A stretch of DNA of 64,000 nt from Paraburkholderia megapolitana (GTDB lineage: Bacteria; Pseudomonadota; Gammaproteobacteria; Burkholderiales; Burkholderiaceae). Location: NCBI RefSeq assembly GCF_007556815.1, contig NZ_CP041745.1, positions 4,145,001 through 4,209,000 on the forward strand, given 5' to 3'. The notes beneath the pieces were generated by a model, which worked only from the letters and a program-made list of their open reading frames with translations, ran no database searches and had not been told where the DNA came from. A program made the position numbers and the translations under genes. Every line of letters begins with the position of its first letter. Within the stretch, counting starts at the first letter, position 1. Below are positions 53,084 to 61,766 of the stretch, one piece after another.

Positions 53084-54748
53084 ATGTCCACGCCAACCCA
53101 GGTTTCACCACCACGCAATGCTGCGCTCGAGCGCAGCGCCGTCCTCGACGAAGCGCATCTCGGCGACATCAAGGGTGCCTTCGGCACCATCGCGCGCCAC
53201 GACATCGCCCCACGTAACACCTGGTTCGCACGGGTACGTACGCTGCTCGCGATCCTCGGCCCCGGCCTCATCGTGATGGTCGGCGACAACGATGCCGGCG
53301 CATTCGGCACCTACACACAAGCCGGCCAGAACTACGGCACCACGCTGCTGTGGACGCTCCTTCTCCTGATTCCCGTCCTGTTCGTGAATCAGGAGATGGT
53401 GCTGCGGCTCGGCGCGGTCACTGGGGTCGGTCACGCACGGCTGATCTTCGAGCGCTTTGGCAAATTCTGGGGCGCTTTTAGCGTCATCGATCTGTTCATC
53501 CTGAACGCACTGACACTGGTCACCGAGTTCATCGGCATCACGTTTGCGCTCGATTTTCTCGGCGTGCCGAAGATCCCCGGCGTGATCATCGCTGCGTTGC
53601 TCACTGGAGCTGCGGTCAGTACCGGCAACTTCCGAAGATTCGAACGCTTTGCGCTCGGGCTATGTCTGTTGAGCCTGCTGCTGGTACCCGTGCTGATCTC
53701 GATCCATCCACCGGTCGGCCAGATGACGCGCGATTTCCTGATTCCGAACTGGCCCGCTCACTCGAAGCTGAGCGACGTGATGCTGCTCGTGATCGGTATC
53801 GTCGGGACGACGGTCGCACCGTGGCAACTGTTCTTCCAGCAGAGCTACATCGTCGACAAGCGCATCACGCCGCGCTTCATGAAGTACGAAAAAGCGGACC
53901 TGTGGATCGGTATCGCGTTCGTGATGATCGGCGCCGTCGCGATGATTTCGTTCTGTGCAGCGCTGTTCCAGGGCCGACCGGAGTTCGGTAACTTCACCGA
54001 TGCGGGCGGCGTAATCGCCGGGCTCGACAAGTACGTCGGCAAGTGGCCCGCGGTGATCTTCGCGGTGGCGTTGCTCGATGCCTGCATCATCGGTGCAGCT
54101 GCCGTGTCGCTCTCGACCGCTTACGCAATCGGCGACGTGTTCCGCATCCGCCACTCGCTGCATCGCGGTGTGTCCGACGCGAAGGGCTTCTACCTCGTCT
54201 ACTTCGGCATCATCGCGTTCGCCGCGGCGCTCGTGCTGATTCCCGGCAGCCCGCTCGGTCTGTTGACGGAAGCCGTGCAGACGCTCGCCGGTGTGCTGTT
54301 GCCAAGCGCAACGGTGTTCCTGCTGCTGTTGTGCAACGATCGTGCAGTGCTCGGACCGTGGGTCAATTCGACCCAGTTGAACGTCTTTACCGGCGCGGTG
54401 ATCTGGGTACTCGTGATGCTGTCGATCGTACTGACCGCATCGGTTATGTACCCGGATATCACGGGCGAAACGATCCTTGAAGTGCTCGGCGGCGGTACGG
54501 CGCTCGCGCTGGCCGTCGCTGCGATCGCGATACCGTTGCGCAAGCGCGGCATCAACGGATGGGCGGATGCGTTGTCGGCATCGCTGGAAAAAGGCACACG
54601 CGACACGTGGCGCATGCCGCCGCTCAATGAACTGCCGGCGCCGAACCTCACGCTCAGCAAGCGGATCTGGATGGGTGTGCTGCGCGGTTACCTGGTGATT
54701 GCCGTTGCACTGGTGCTCGTCAAGGTCGTTGAAATGGCGCTGCAGTAA
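53084..54748 (+). CDS. NRAMP-family divalent metal transporter with atypical metal site (NRMT-like)
   Basis: The 554-residue protein has about 11 transmembrane segments and NRAMP topology. In helix 1 the usual DPGN is D70-A-G-A73 (VGDNDAGAFGTYTQAG). In helix 6 the usual MPHN is A245-P-W-Q248 (GTTVAPWQLFFQQS). Thus the Asn and Met ligands of Mn2+/Fe2+ transporters are lost while the first Asp is kept. Loss of the Met is known in NRAMP-related magnesium transporters, so Mg2+ or another hard cation is a reasonable guess. The N-terminal 50 residues are cytosolic and longer than usual. CGGAGAA precedes ATG 53084, and a terminator follows at 54805. Confidence 0.88.
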   Translation: MSTPTQVSPPRNAALERSAVLDEAHLGDIKGAFGTIARHDIAPRNTWFARVRTLLAILGPGLIVMVGDNDAGAFGTYTQAGQNYGTTLLWTLLLLIPVLFVNQEMVLRLGAVTGVGHARLIFERFGKFWGAFSVIDLFILNALTLVTEFIGITFALDFLGVPKIPGVIIAALLTGAAVSTGNFRRFERFALGLCLLSLLLVPVLISIHPPVGQMTRDFLIPNWPAHSKLSDVMLLVIGIVGTTVAPWQLFFQQSYIVDKRITPRFMKYEKADLWIGIAFVMIGAVAMISFCAALFQGRPEFGNFTDAGGVIAGLDKYVGKWPAVIFAVALLDACIIGAAAVSLSTAYAIGDVFRIRHSLHRGVSDAKGFYLVYFGIIAFAAALVLIPGSPLGLLTEAVQTLAGVLLPSATVFLLLLCNDRAVLGPWVNSTQLNVFTGAVIWVLVMLSIVLTASVMYPDITGETILEVLGGGTALALAVAAIAIPLRKRGINGWADALSASLEKGTRDTWRMPPLNELPAPNLTLSKRIWMGVLRGYLVIAVALVLVKVVEMALQ

Positions 54749-54804
54749 CTGTGCATCTCTGCCGCGCACGCTCACGCACGCGGCACAGAAAGCAAAAACA
54801 GAAA

Positions 54805-54831
54805 GGCCAGAGCAAACGCTCTGGCCTTTTT
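54805..54831 (+). terminator. Rho-independent terminator after the NRAMP transporter gene
   Basis: GGCCAGAGC, loop AAAC, GCTCTGGCC and TTTTT form a perfect 9-bp terminator 56 bases past the stop. Confidence 0.95.
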
Positions 54832-54898
54832 GCTGAAACGCGTCGCGCCGGTCTACTACACGCGTACCGTTCAAGGACGCGCCGGCACAGCGTTCGAC

Positions 54899-55108
54899 TT
54901 ACTGTTGCGTACCCTTGTCGGCGGTACCGGCAGCCGATGCTGCCTCTTCAACCTTGGCACGCTTGCCGTGGTGCTTCAGTTGCTTGTGATGCTTCTTCGG
55001 CGTGCTGGCAGCGGCGGCCGGCGCAGCTGCGTCCGATGCCTGTGCGAAAGCTTGAACGGACACCAGCGCCACTGCGACGGTTGCGAGCGAGGCAATGATC
55101 TTCTTCAT
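54899..55108 (-). CDS. Small secreted His/Lys-rich protein
   Basis: The 69-residue protein has a signal peptide (MKKIIASLATVAVALVSVQA, cleavage after AFA). The mature part is Ala-rich with a short basic His cluster (KKHHKQLKHHGKRAK), which could bind metal ions or act as an acid-stress type repeat protein. The start at 55108 is chosen because homology-independent features (signal peptide) begin there. It is convergent with the transporter gene. Function unknown. Confidence 0.6.
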   Translation of the reverse strand: MKKIIASLATVAVALVSVQAFAQASDAAAPAAAASTPKKHHKQLKHHGKRAKVEEAASAAGTADKGTQQ

Positions 55109-55238
55109 ATGTTTATTCCCCAGACCTGAACGACGTTTCAAATTGGATGGAACAGCAGAACGGTGAAGCGGACCCGGCGGCGTTGCGTCGGCCGATTCCC
55201 CGCCGGGCAGTATCACGCAGCGTAGGCGGTTTGTCATC

Positions 55239-56507
55239 TCATAAGAGTCGATATGTATTTTCCTGGAGACACGTTTCTTTCAAAAAGCTTTCTTGCGCTG
55301 GAAAGCCCGTCACAGGCCGGACAAAGTCACGTTTCATCTGCTCGACGATGCCGATTCCCTGCGATGTGCGCACGCACTCGTTCAGGTAATCGGTGAACGG
55401 CAACGGGTCGAAACCGATCTCTTCGCGCAGGTGCCGGTTGTCGAAAACGTAGTCCAGTTGCGCGAAGCCCGCGTACAACCCGAGCGCCCTTTCCACGAGG
55501 TGGCTATGCGGTGCCCGCTCGCCGCCGGTTGTCTCGCGCGCAATGGCCCGTAACTCGCGCGGTGCGCACATCGAATAGCGTTTGCCCGATGTGCCCGTCG
55601 CTTCGTCCATTGCATTGACGATCTGCGTGATGGTCGCCGCGTTAGCACCGGCGGACACGTGATACGTGTCGTACGCAAGCCTCGGCTTGACGGTGAGCAA
55701 CGTCAGCGCACGCGCGCAATCGTCCACCGATACCACGTCGATGCGGCTCACTGCGCGCGCCGCAAACCGACGCGCGGCGTGCACGACGCGAAACACCCAG
55801 AAGCTGCGCGCCGACGGCGACGTGCCGAGCACCGTGTGCCCGACTACGGTCGAGGGGCGCACGACCACCATCGGCAGGCGCGGGTACGTCAAGCGCAGCA
55901 GCCGCTCCGCTTCGCGTTGAATCTGCGTGTGCGGCACCAGATGCCGCGATTCGCCATAGCCGAATAGCGATTCCGGCACGACCGCGCTACAGCGCGTGCC
56001 GCACGCCATCGCCGCGCTCACATGCACGAAGCGCTGCAACGTCTTGCTGCACGCGAAGCGCGATGCGAAGCGCAGCGTGTCGCGCACGTTCATGTCGAGC
56101 TGACGCGCATGCGTCGATAGCGACGCCGGCGCCGCGCAGTTGATCACGTGCGATGCACCGGCGAGCCGTGCTTCGTCGGCGGCCGAGAATTCACCGCCCA
56201 GTTCCCCGACGATAACGTTCGCCTGCGTCAGACGTTCCGCGCGATAACGCGGCAAACCGCTGCGCACCGCCGACATGCGCAGCCGCGCAAGCGCATGCGC
56301 TGCACTCGTACCACGCACGAGACAGATCACGCGGTCGAGCAATCCCGCGTTCACCAGCGTCGCCAGCACACTGCCGCCGATAAAACCGGTCGCGCCGGTC
56401 AACACCAGCGAGTCGACGCCGATTGCATGCGTGCGCGCCGAAGAAGTCAGGCTGTCCTTCCATGTGGTCGACAGCGGGGTTTGCCAGGCAAACATCGCGA
56501 ACTCCAT
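55239..56507 (-). CDS. Extended SDR / thioester reductase-like protein with degenerate catalytic residues
   Basis: The 422-residue protein has an extended-SDR Rossmann start LVLTGATGFIGGSVLATLVN and ICLVRG, as in carboxylic (thioester) reductase domains, then VINCAAPASLS and FVHVSAAMACG. Where active members have Tyr-x-x-x-Lys, it reads HTQIQREAERLL, so Tyr and Lys appear to be His and Gln. It may still bind NADP but is unlikely to be a normal SDR enzyme. The start at 56507 (MEFAMFAW) is chosen over an Arg-rich upstream extension. It is 31 bases downstream of the mipA-type gene on the same strand. Confidence 0.7.
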   Translation of the reverse strand: MEFAMFAWQTPLSTTWKDSLTSSARTHAIGVDSLVLTGATGFIGGSVLATLVNAGLLDRVICLVRGTSAAHALARLRMSAVRSGLPRYRAERLTQANVIVGELGGEFSAADEARLAGASHVINCAAPASLSTHARQLDMNVRDTLRFASRFACSKTLQRFVHVSAAMACGTRCSAVVPESLFGYGESRHLVPHTQIQREAERLLRLTYPRLPMVVVRPSTVVGHTVLGTSPSARSFWVFRVVHAARRFAARAVSRIDVVSVDDCARALTLLTVKPRLAYDTYHVSAGANAATITQIVNAMDEATGTSGKRYSMCAPRELRAIARETTGGERAPHSHLVERALGLYAGFAQLDYVFDNRHLREEIGFDPLPFTDYLNECVRTSQGIGIVEQMKRDFVRPVTGFPAQESFLKETCLQENTYRLL

Positions 56508-56538
56508 TTGAGCGGCGGCGGTCCGGGGCCGTCGCTGC

Positions 56539-57312
56539 TCAGTATCGATAGGTGACGGCCGTCGTCGCGAACCAGTTGTTCTTTGTCTGCACGATCGGGC
56601 TGTTGCTCGACGAGCCGACAAGGCGCGTGAGTCCGGCCGAGGTGTTCAACGACCAGCGCGGCGAGAACGTGTAGTTCCAGGCCGCGGAGATCGTCGCGTG
56701 ATCGAATCCGCCCTTGGTCGAGTACGACTGGAAGCGGCTGGCCGCCGCTTGCGCGTCGGTCACGCCGAAGAAGGTCTGCGTATAGCGGCCGCTGCCTGCA
56801 TGCAGGCTGCCGGTGATGCTGATGTCGTTGGTTGGCGTCTGCAGTACCGGCACAGTCAGATCGACGTGGCCGCTGATACCGCGCGTCGTATGCGTGAGCG
56901 GCTGATCGAGCGTGACGCTGATAGTCGAACTGCCGAACAGATGCGCGCCGGCCTGCACCGAAACAAGCAACGAACCCGGGATGTTGCCCATCCCCTTCAG
57001 GTAGTCCGAACCGGGGCGGTCGAAGCGGTTTTCGTCGGCACGGCCGTCGTCGTAGCTGAGCGCTGCCGACACGAACAGTCCGTTGGCGAAGTCCTTGCGA
57101 TAACCTGCACCGTCGGTGGTGCTGATGAAAAAGCCGTTGCCGAATTGCGCGGCGAACGCGGGTCCGACAATCGGCCGATAGTCGCGGCTGCCTTCATAGC
57201 GCGACGTCACGCCGGTGGCGAGCGAAAACAGGTAGGTATTCTCCGCGTGAGCGGCAGATACGCAGGTCAGGCCAAGCAGCGGGGCACAGCAATGCAGGAG
57301 ACGTTTGCGCAC
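56539..57312 (-). CDS. MipA/OmpV-family outer membrane protein
   Basis: The 257-residue protein has a signal peptide (VRKRLLHCCAPLLGLTCVSA, cleavage after AHA), then GVTSRYEGSRDYRPIVGPAF, typical of MipA/OmpV proteins, and a C-terminal strand ending VTYRY. The likely start is GTG at 57312 because the signal peptide begins there; upstream in-frame ATG codons would add a non-homologous 81 residues. It is divergent from the response regulator at 57485. Similar pairs exist in other Gram-negative bacteria, where the two-component system controls the OmpV-type gene. Confidence 0.85.
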   Translation of the reverse strand: MRKRLLHCCAPLLGLTCVSAAHAENTYLFSLATGVTSRYEGSRDYRPIVGPAFAAQFGNGFFISTTDGAGYRKDFANGLFVSAALSYDDGRADENRFDRPGSDYLKGMGNIPGSLLVSVQAGAHLFGSSTISVTLDQPLTHTTRGISGHVDLTVPVLQTPTNDISITGSLHAGSGRYTQTFFGVTDAQAAASRFQSYSTKGGFDHATISAAWNYTFSPRWSLNTSAGLTRLVGSSSNSPIVQTKNNWFATTAVTYRY

Positions 57313-57484
57313 GGTCAGGTCTTTTTGGGATGGAATGCCGCAGTCTAGGGATAGCCCGTACCCACGTCTGTCTCGAAACCCTTTGAATTTGTGCGCAATT
57401 GTGTGGAAATGTCCAAGAGTGTCCGGCCTGCCCCTCGCGCGTACGGGGCCGGATAAAATCGGCGCTTCAGCGGGGGAGAAAACA

Positions 57485-58210
57485 ATGGAAGAAACGATAC
57501 CGCTCAAGCATCCGGTCATGCTGATCGAGGACGACGATCGCCTCGCCCAGCTCATCGCCGAATACCTCGGCAGCTACGAATTCGCAGTGACGATCGTGCG
57601 ACGCGGCGACATCGCCGTCGCCGCGGTGCGTGAACAGAAGCCTGCGCTCGTGATCCTCGATCTGATGCTGCCGCACATGGACGGCATGGAAGTGTGCCGG
57701 CGCATCCGCGCGTTTTCGTGCGTGCCGGTGCTGATCCTGACCGCGCGCGTCGACGTGTTCGACCAGATTGCCGGGCTCGAAATCGGCGCCGACGACTACG
57801 TCATCAAGCCGATCGAACCACGCGTGCTGGTTGCGCGAGCGCGCGCGCTGCTTCGGCGCGCACCGCGCGAAAGCGCAGTCGCAACCGACGCCGGCGAAAC
57901 CCTGGTGTTTGGCGAACTGACGATCTCGCCGCCCAACCGCACCGTGACCTGGCGCGGCCAGCTGGTCGAGCTGAAAACCGCCGAATACAACCTGCTCCTG
58001 ATCCTCGCGCGCGCCGCCGGCAAGGTGCTGAGCCGCGACGACATCCTGAAGCAGTTGCGCGGTATCGAGTTCGACGGCATCGACCGTACTGTCGATTCAG
58101 GCATCTCGCGACTGCGGCGCCGCTTCGAGGATGCATCGCCGGAGCCGCACAAGATCAAGACGATCTGGGGCCGGGGCTACCTGTTCAGCCCGTCGGCCTG
58201 GGAAGAGTGA
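57485..58210 (+). CDS. OmpR-type response regulator (RstA-like)
   Basis: The 241-residue regulator has a receiver domain (acidic IEDDD, phospho-acceptor Asp59 in LVILDLMLPHMDG, LTARVD, Lys in VIKPIEPRVL) and an OmpR winged helix (LKTAEYNLLLILARAAG, DRTVDSGISRLRRRFED, then IWGRGYLF). TAAAAT at 57454 and GGGGGAGAA precede ATG 57485. The kinase gene begins one base after its stop. The divergent mipA-type gene is a probable target. Confidence 0.94.
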   Translation: MEETIPLKHPVMLIEDDDRLAQLIAEYLGSYEFAVTIVRRGDIAVAAVREQKPALVILDLMLPHMDGMEVCRRIRAFSCVPVLILTARVDVFDQIAGLEIGADDYVIKPIEPRVLVARARALLRRAPRESAVATDAGETLVFGELTISPPNRTVTWRGQLVELKTAEYNLLLILARAAGKVLSRDDILKQLRGIEFDGIDRTVDSGISRLRRRFEDASPEPHKIKTIWGRGYLFSPSAWEE

Positions 58211-58211
58211 C

Positions 58212-59531
58212 ATGTTCCGTTCGCTGATCAAGCTGTATCTGCTGGTGGTGCTGGGCGGCGCCCTTGCCATCGCGTTCATCGACCATTCGTTTCCGCAGCT
58301 GTTTCACGACCGTGTCACTGCGGATGCGCGTGACAGCACGAAAGCCTACGCTTTCGTGCTGACGGATTATCTGCAGCGTCACGCCGGTCCCGAACGTGCG
58401 GCTGCGCTTGCAGCGCTGCAGGCACATGGCAGCGAGGGTTTCAGTCTGCTCACAATGCGTGACGTCATCCCGCTGATGAACGAAGAACAGCTGCGCGATC
58501 TACGCGCCGGCAAGCTGGTATTGAGCTTCGACGCCAAAGACTATTACCTGCCGCTGCCGGACGGCACGATCGTCCATGCGCATCCCGACGATACGGCGAA
58601 CCTCGGCATCCAGATCTACGCGTACATCGTGGTCGCGCTCGCGACGCTGCTTGCGATGATGATATGGGTGCACTACCACTGGCGCGACCTGCGCAAGCTG
58701 CAGGCAGCCGCGCACGCGTTCGGCGCGGGCAACCTCGCCACCCGCGCGCAACTGTCGGGGAAGTCGAACATCTACGAGCTGTCGCAGCAGTTCAACGAAA
58801 TGGCGCGCCAGATCGAAGCATCGATCCTGCACCAGCGCGACATGATGCACGGCATCTCGCACGAACTGAAGACGCCGCTCGCGCGACTCGAATTCGGGCT
58901 CGCGCTGTTGCAATCGCCGGAATCCGCCGAACGTCAACGCGAACGGCAACAAGCGCTACGTGCGGACGTGCGCGAACTCGACGACCTCGTCACCGAGCTG
59001 CTGACGTTGAGCAGCCTCGAACAGGGCGAACGGCACATGGTGCTGATGAAGGTCTCGGTCGGCGAACTGCTCGACAGTGTCGCCGCGAGCATCGCGCACG
59101 ATGTCGCCGACCGTAGGCTGACACTTGCCGTGACGACGGCCGGGGCGCCCGCGTATCATGTGTGCGATCCGAAGCTCGTTGCTCGCGCGCTGCTGAATCT
59201 GATTCGCAACAGCACGCGCTACGCGCATCGCTCGGTGTCGCTGCGTGCGTCGATGGGCACGGCCGGTTCGCTGGTGCTCACCGTCGAGGACGACGGCCCC
59301 GGCATTCCCGTTGCAGACCGCGCGCGCGTCTTCGAACCGTTTCATCGGCTCGACTCCAGCCGCGATCGCCACACGGGCGGCTTCGGCCTCGGCCTCGCGA
59401 TCGTGCGGCGCGTGGCGCTCGTACATGGCGGCGAAGTGCACCTCGACGACGGCTCATGGGGTGGCGCACGCTTCGTGATCACGCTACCGCCCATGTCGTT
59501 GCCGACTGCGGATTCCGCCCAAGCGGCGTAA
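58212..59531 (+). CDS. Sensor histidine kinase (RstB-like)
   Basis: The 439-residue kinase has transmembrane segments at about residues 5-22 and 138-158, a periplasmic domain of about 115 residues, a HAMP linker, an H-box with His in MHGISHELKTPLARLEF, an N-box LNLIRNSTRYAH, a G1 box DDGPGIPVADRARVFEPFHR and a G2 box GGFGLGLAIVRR. Its start is separated from the regulator by one base, so the two are translationally coupled. The ligand is unknown. Confidence 0.94.
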   Translation: MFRSLIKLYLLVVLGGALAIAFIDHSFPQLFHDRVTADARDSTKAYAFVLTDYLQRHAGPERAAALAALQAHGSEGFSLLTMRDVIPLMNEEQLRDLRAGKLVLSFDAKDYYLPLPDGTIVHAHPDDTANLGIQIYAYIVVALATLLAMMIWVHYHWRDLRKLQAAAHAFGAGNLATRAQLSGKSNIYELSQQFNEMARQIEASILHQRDMMHGISHELKTPLARLEFGLALLQSPESAERQRERQQALRADVRELDDLVTELLTLSSLEQGERHMVLMKVSVGELLDSVAASIAHDVADRRLTLAVTTAGAPAYHVCDPKLVARALLNLIRNSTRYAHRSVSLRASMGTAGSLVLTVEDDGPGIPVADRARVFEPFHRLDSSRDRHTGGFGLGLAIVRRVALVHGGEVHLDDGSWGGARFVITLPPMSLPTADSAQAA

Positions 59532-59551
59532 CGCTATACAGAAACTGTGAT

Positions 59552-60499
59552 TTGAAGTCCGATTTGAAAGCCGATACCCGCAAACACCTCCGCGCCAATC
59601 TGTTGATGCTGATCGCCGCGATGATCTGGGGCTCCGCGTTCGTCGCGCAGCGCCTGAGCCTCGATACGATCGGGCCGTTTCTGTTTACCGGCCTGCGCTT
59701 CCTGCTAGGCGCGGGCGTCGTGCTGATCCTGGTGGCGTTCCTGCGGGCACGGCGCACGGCAAGCGGTGTGCCGCACACGACAACACACGATACCGCTGCA
59801 TTGCTGCGCGCCGGCGTGTTGCTCGGCTTGCTGCTGGCCGTCGCCATCTCGATGCAGCAGATCGGCCTACGCTATACGAAAGTCGCAAACGCCGGCTTCA
59901 TCAGTTCGCTTTACGTGATGATCGTGCCGTTGATCGGCGTGCTGGCCGGCCACCGGACCGGTCTCGGCACGTGGTTCGGCGCGCTGCTCGCCGTGCTCGG
60001 CATGTATTTCCTTAGCGTCGACGAACACTTCTCGATCCTGTACGGCGACTGGTATCAGCTGGCCGGCGCAGCGGTGATTTCCGCGCAGGTCCTGCTGGTC
60101 GGCCGGTTCGCGCGACGACACGATCCTCTTGCGCTGGCGCTGGTGCAGTTCGTCACGTGCGGGGTGGTGTGTCTGGCGATCGCGCTCGCGTATGAGCCGC
60201 TGCGTATTGCCGACATCGTGCGGGCTGCACCCACGCTGCTGTATGGCGGTGCGCTGTCGGTTGGCGTCGCATACACGATCCAGGTCGTCGCGCAGAAAGA
60301 CGCAACGCCCGCGCACGCAGCCGTGATCTTCAGCATGGAAGGTGTGTTCGCCGCACTCGCAGGATGGCTCGTGCTCGGTGAAACGTTGGCGGCGCGCGCG
60401 CTGATCGGGTGTGTGTTGATGCTCGCGGGGTTGATCGTGTGTCAGATCATGCCGCTCGCGACTGCGCGGCGCAGCGTACCGGCGGCGGAATCGGTCTGA
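59552..60499 (+). CDS. EamA/DMT-superfamily permease
   Basis: The 315-residue protein has ten transmembrane segments in two EamA repeats (LMLIAAMIWGSAFVAQRLSL opens the first; FTGLRFLLGAGVVLILV is typical). No good ATG lies near the expected N-terminus: homology begins at KHLRANLLML, behind TTG codons at 59552 and 59564, so the start is uncertain. It follows the kinase gene by 20 bases and may be co-transcribed. The substrate is unknown; drug or metabolite export is usual for the family. Confidence 0.82.
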   Translation: MKSDLKADTRKHLRANLLMLIAAMIWGSAFVAQRLSLDTIGPFLFTGLRFLLGAGVVLILVAFLRARRTASGVPHTTTHDTAALLRAGVLLGLLLAVAISMQQIGLRYTKVANAGFISSLYVMIVPLIGVLAGHRTGLGTWFGALLAVLGMYFLSVDEHFSILYGDWYQLAGAAVISAQVLLVGRFARRHDPLALALVQFVTCGVVCLAIALAYEPLRIADIVRAAPTLLYGGALSVGVAYTIQVVAQKDATPAHAAVIFSMEGVFAALAGWLVLGETLAARALIGCVLMLAGLIVCQIMPLATARRSVPAAESV

Positions 60500-60538
60500 G
60501 TTGCGCTGCTGCGCTTCCTCGCATTACAGCGACGTGCG

Positions 60539-60934
60539 CTATGCCGCGCGATGGCACACACAGCAAAGCTTGTTGCCGTCCAGGTCCCTGATATAGGTGC
60601 CGTAGTAATTCGGCGAGTAGTGGAGGCGCAGACCGGGCGGTCCTTCGTCGGTGGCACCGCGCGAGATGGCATGCGCGTAGAACGCATCGACCTGCGCGCG
60701 GCTCGTCGCTTCGAACGCGACGGTTACGCCGTTGCCCGCGGTCGCGGGTTCGCCATTGATCGGTGTGTAGACAGAGAACAGCGCGCCGTCGGGCGCGTCC
60801 ATAGCGGCGTAGAGCGCACGCTCCGGGTTATGGCGACGGGCCAGCATCCGGATGCCGAGCGGACCGAGTGCCGCGTCGTAGAAAGCGATCGCGCGATCGA
60901 GATCGCGCGTGCCGACGGTGATGTGACTGAACAT
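60539..60934 (-). CDS. VOC-family (glyoxalase-like) protein
   Basis: The 131-residue protein is a single VOC domain: MFSHITVGTRDLDRAIAFYD at the N-terminus, ALFSVYTPINGEPATAGNG in the middle and NYYGTYIRDLDGNKLCCVCH at the end. The metal-binding His near the N-terminus is present. The exact reaction is unknown. It is convergent with the DMT gene and stands alone. Confidence 0.87.
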   Translation of the reverse strand: MFSHITVGTRDLDRAIAFYDAALGPLGIRMLARRHNPERALYAAMDAPDGALFSVYTPINGEPATAGNGVTVAFEATSRAQVDAFYAHAISRGATDEGPPGLRLHYSPNYYGTYIRDLDGNKLCCVCHRAA

Positions 60935-61009
60935 GGCCTGTCTCCGTGTGATACCGCCTCACGATGATACCAGGCCATGCCGCGTCGCTCGATCGATCGA
61001 CGCCTTGCG

Positions 61010-61270
61010 CTACGCGTCGTCAAGCGCCAGCATTTCTTCCGCGTGCCGCAGCTTGTCGGGCGTAGGCGGAAACACACACCAGCATCCGTCGTCGTGGCGA
61101 AAGAAAAACAGCGCGCGCGAACCGCTCGCATGCACGGCTTCGACGCAGACATACCGCCGATGGTCCCAGCGCGTGCGGCTGAATTCGATCACGTGAATAG
61201 GCGCCGACGGCCCCGGCGAAAGCCATTTCTCGACGAGAAAGCGCAACGAGTGCTCACTGGAGGTTTTCAC
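61010..61270 (-). CDS. Hypothetical 86-residue protein, coupled to upstream small gene
   Basis: The frame starts at GTG 61270, overlapping the previous small gene by 17 bases, which suggests translational coupling. Features include FSRTRWDHRRYVCVEAVHAS and an aromatic-rich core ALFFFRHDDGCWCVFPP. No signal peptide is present. Family not recognised. Confidence 0.5.
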   Translation of the reverse strand: MKTSSEHSLRFLVEKWLSPGPSAPIHVIEFSRTRWDHRRYVCVEAVHASGSRALFFFRHDDGCWCVFPPTPDKLRHAEEMLALDDA

Positions 61271-61469
61271 GGTGGGCTCCCCGGACGAGCGTTATGTCCT
61301 GCGAAGCGTCCTGCCCGTCATCGATTTCCAGCGCTTCCTCGCATTCCTTGTCGTTCAGCGTGCGCTCGAGCTCCCTGCTTGCCGCCGCTGACCGCAAAGC
61401 CGTACACCTCGCAGCGTAGTTGAGGTCCGAAAGCAAACGGACCAGCTGCCGTGGCGTTCTTCTTTTCAT
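61254..61469 (-). CDS. Hypothetical 71-residue protein
   Basis: The protein starts MKRRTPRQLVRLLSDLNYAA and has an acidic stretch DKECEEALEIDDGQD. It is helical and charged with no signal peptide. It overlaps the 61010-61270 gene at its 3' end, and together they form a small two-gene unit. Function unknown. Confidence 0.5.
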   Translation of the reverse strand: MKRRTPRQLVRLLSDLNYAARCTALRSAAASRELERTLNDKECEEALEIDDGQDASQDITLVRGAHRENLQ

Positions 61470-61766
61470 GATACACCCCCTGCACTGCACAATAAACTTG
61501 AGAAAGCACTTTAACTCTATGCCTTAAAGCGCCTCTGCGTTTATTTTTTGACGAAATAGCAACACCTGGTTTTAAAACGTGTGATGGTCTGTCACACGGC
61601 CCGCTTGCAGCGTGCACCGGGGAATTTTCAGCGTATGTGCGATATCCGGCGCAGCGTCGAAAGCGTTTTCGGCACACGTGCGATCTGGTTGCAATACCGA
61701 TGGTCACTGCGGTGTCGTTAATCTATATTCGACCAAAAAACTGACGAAATAAATGAGGGTATTCGA

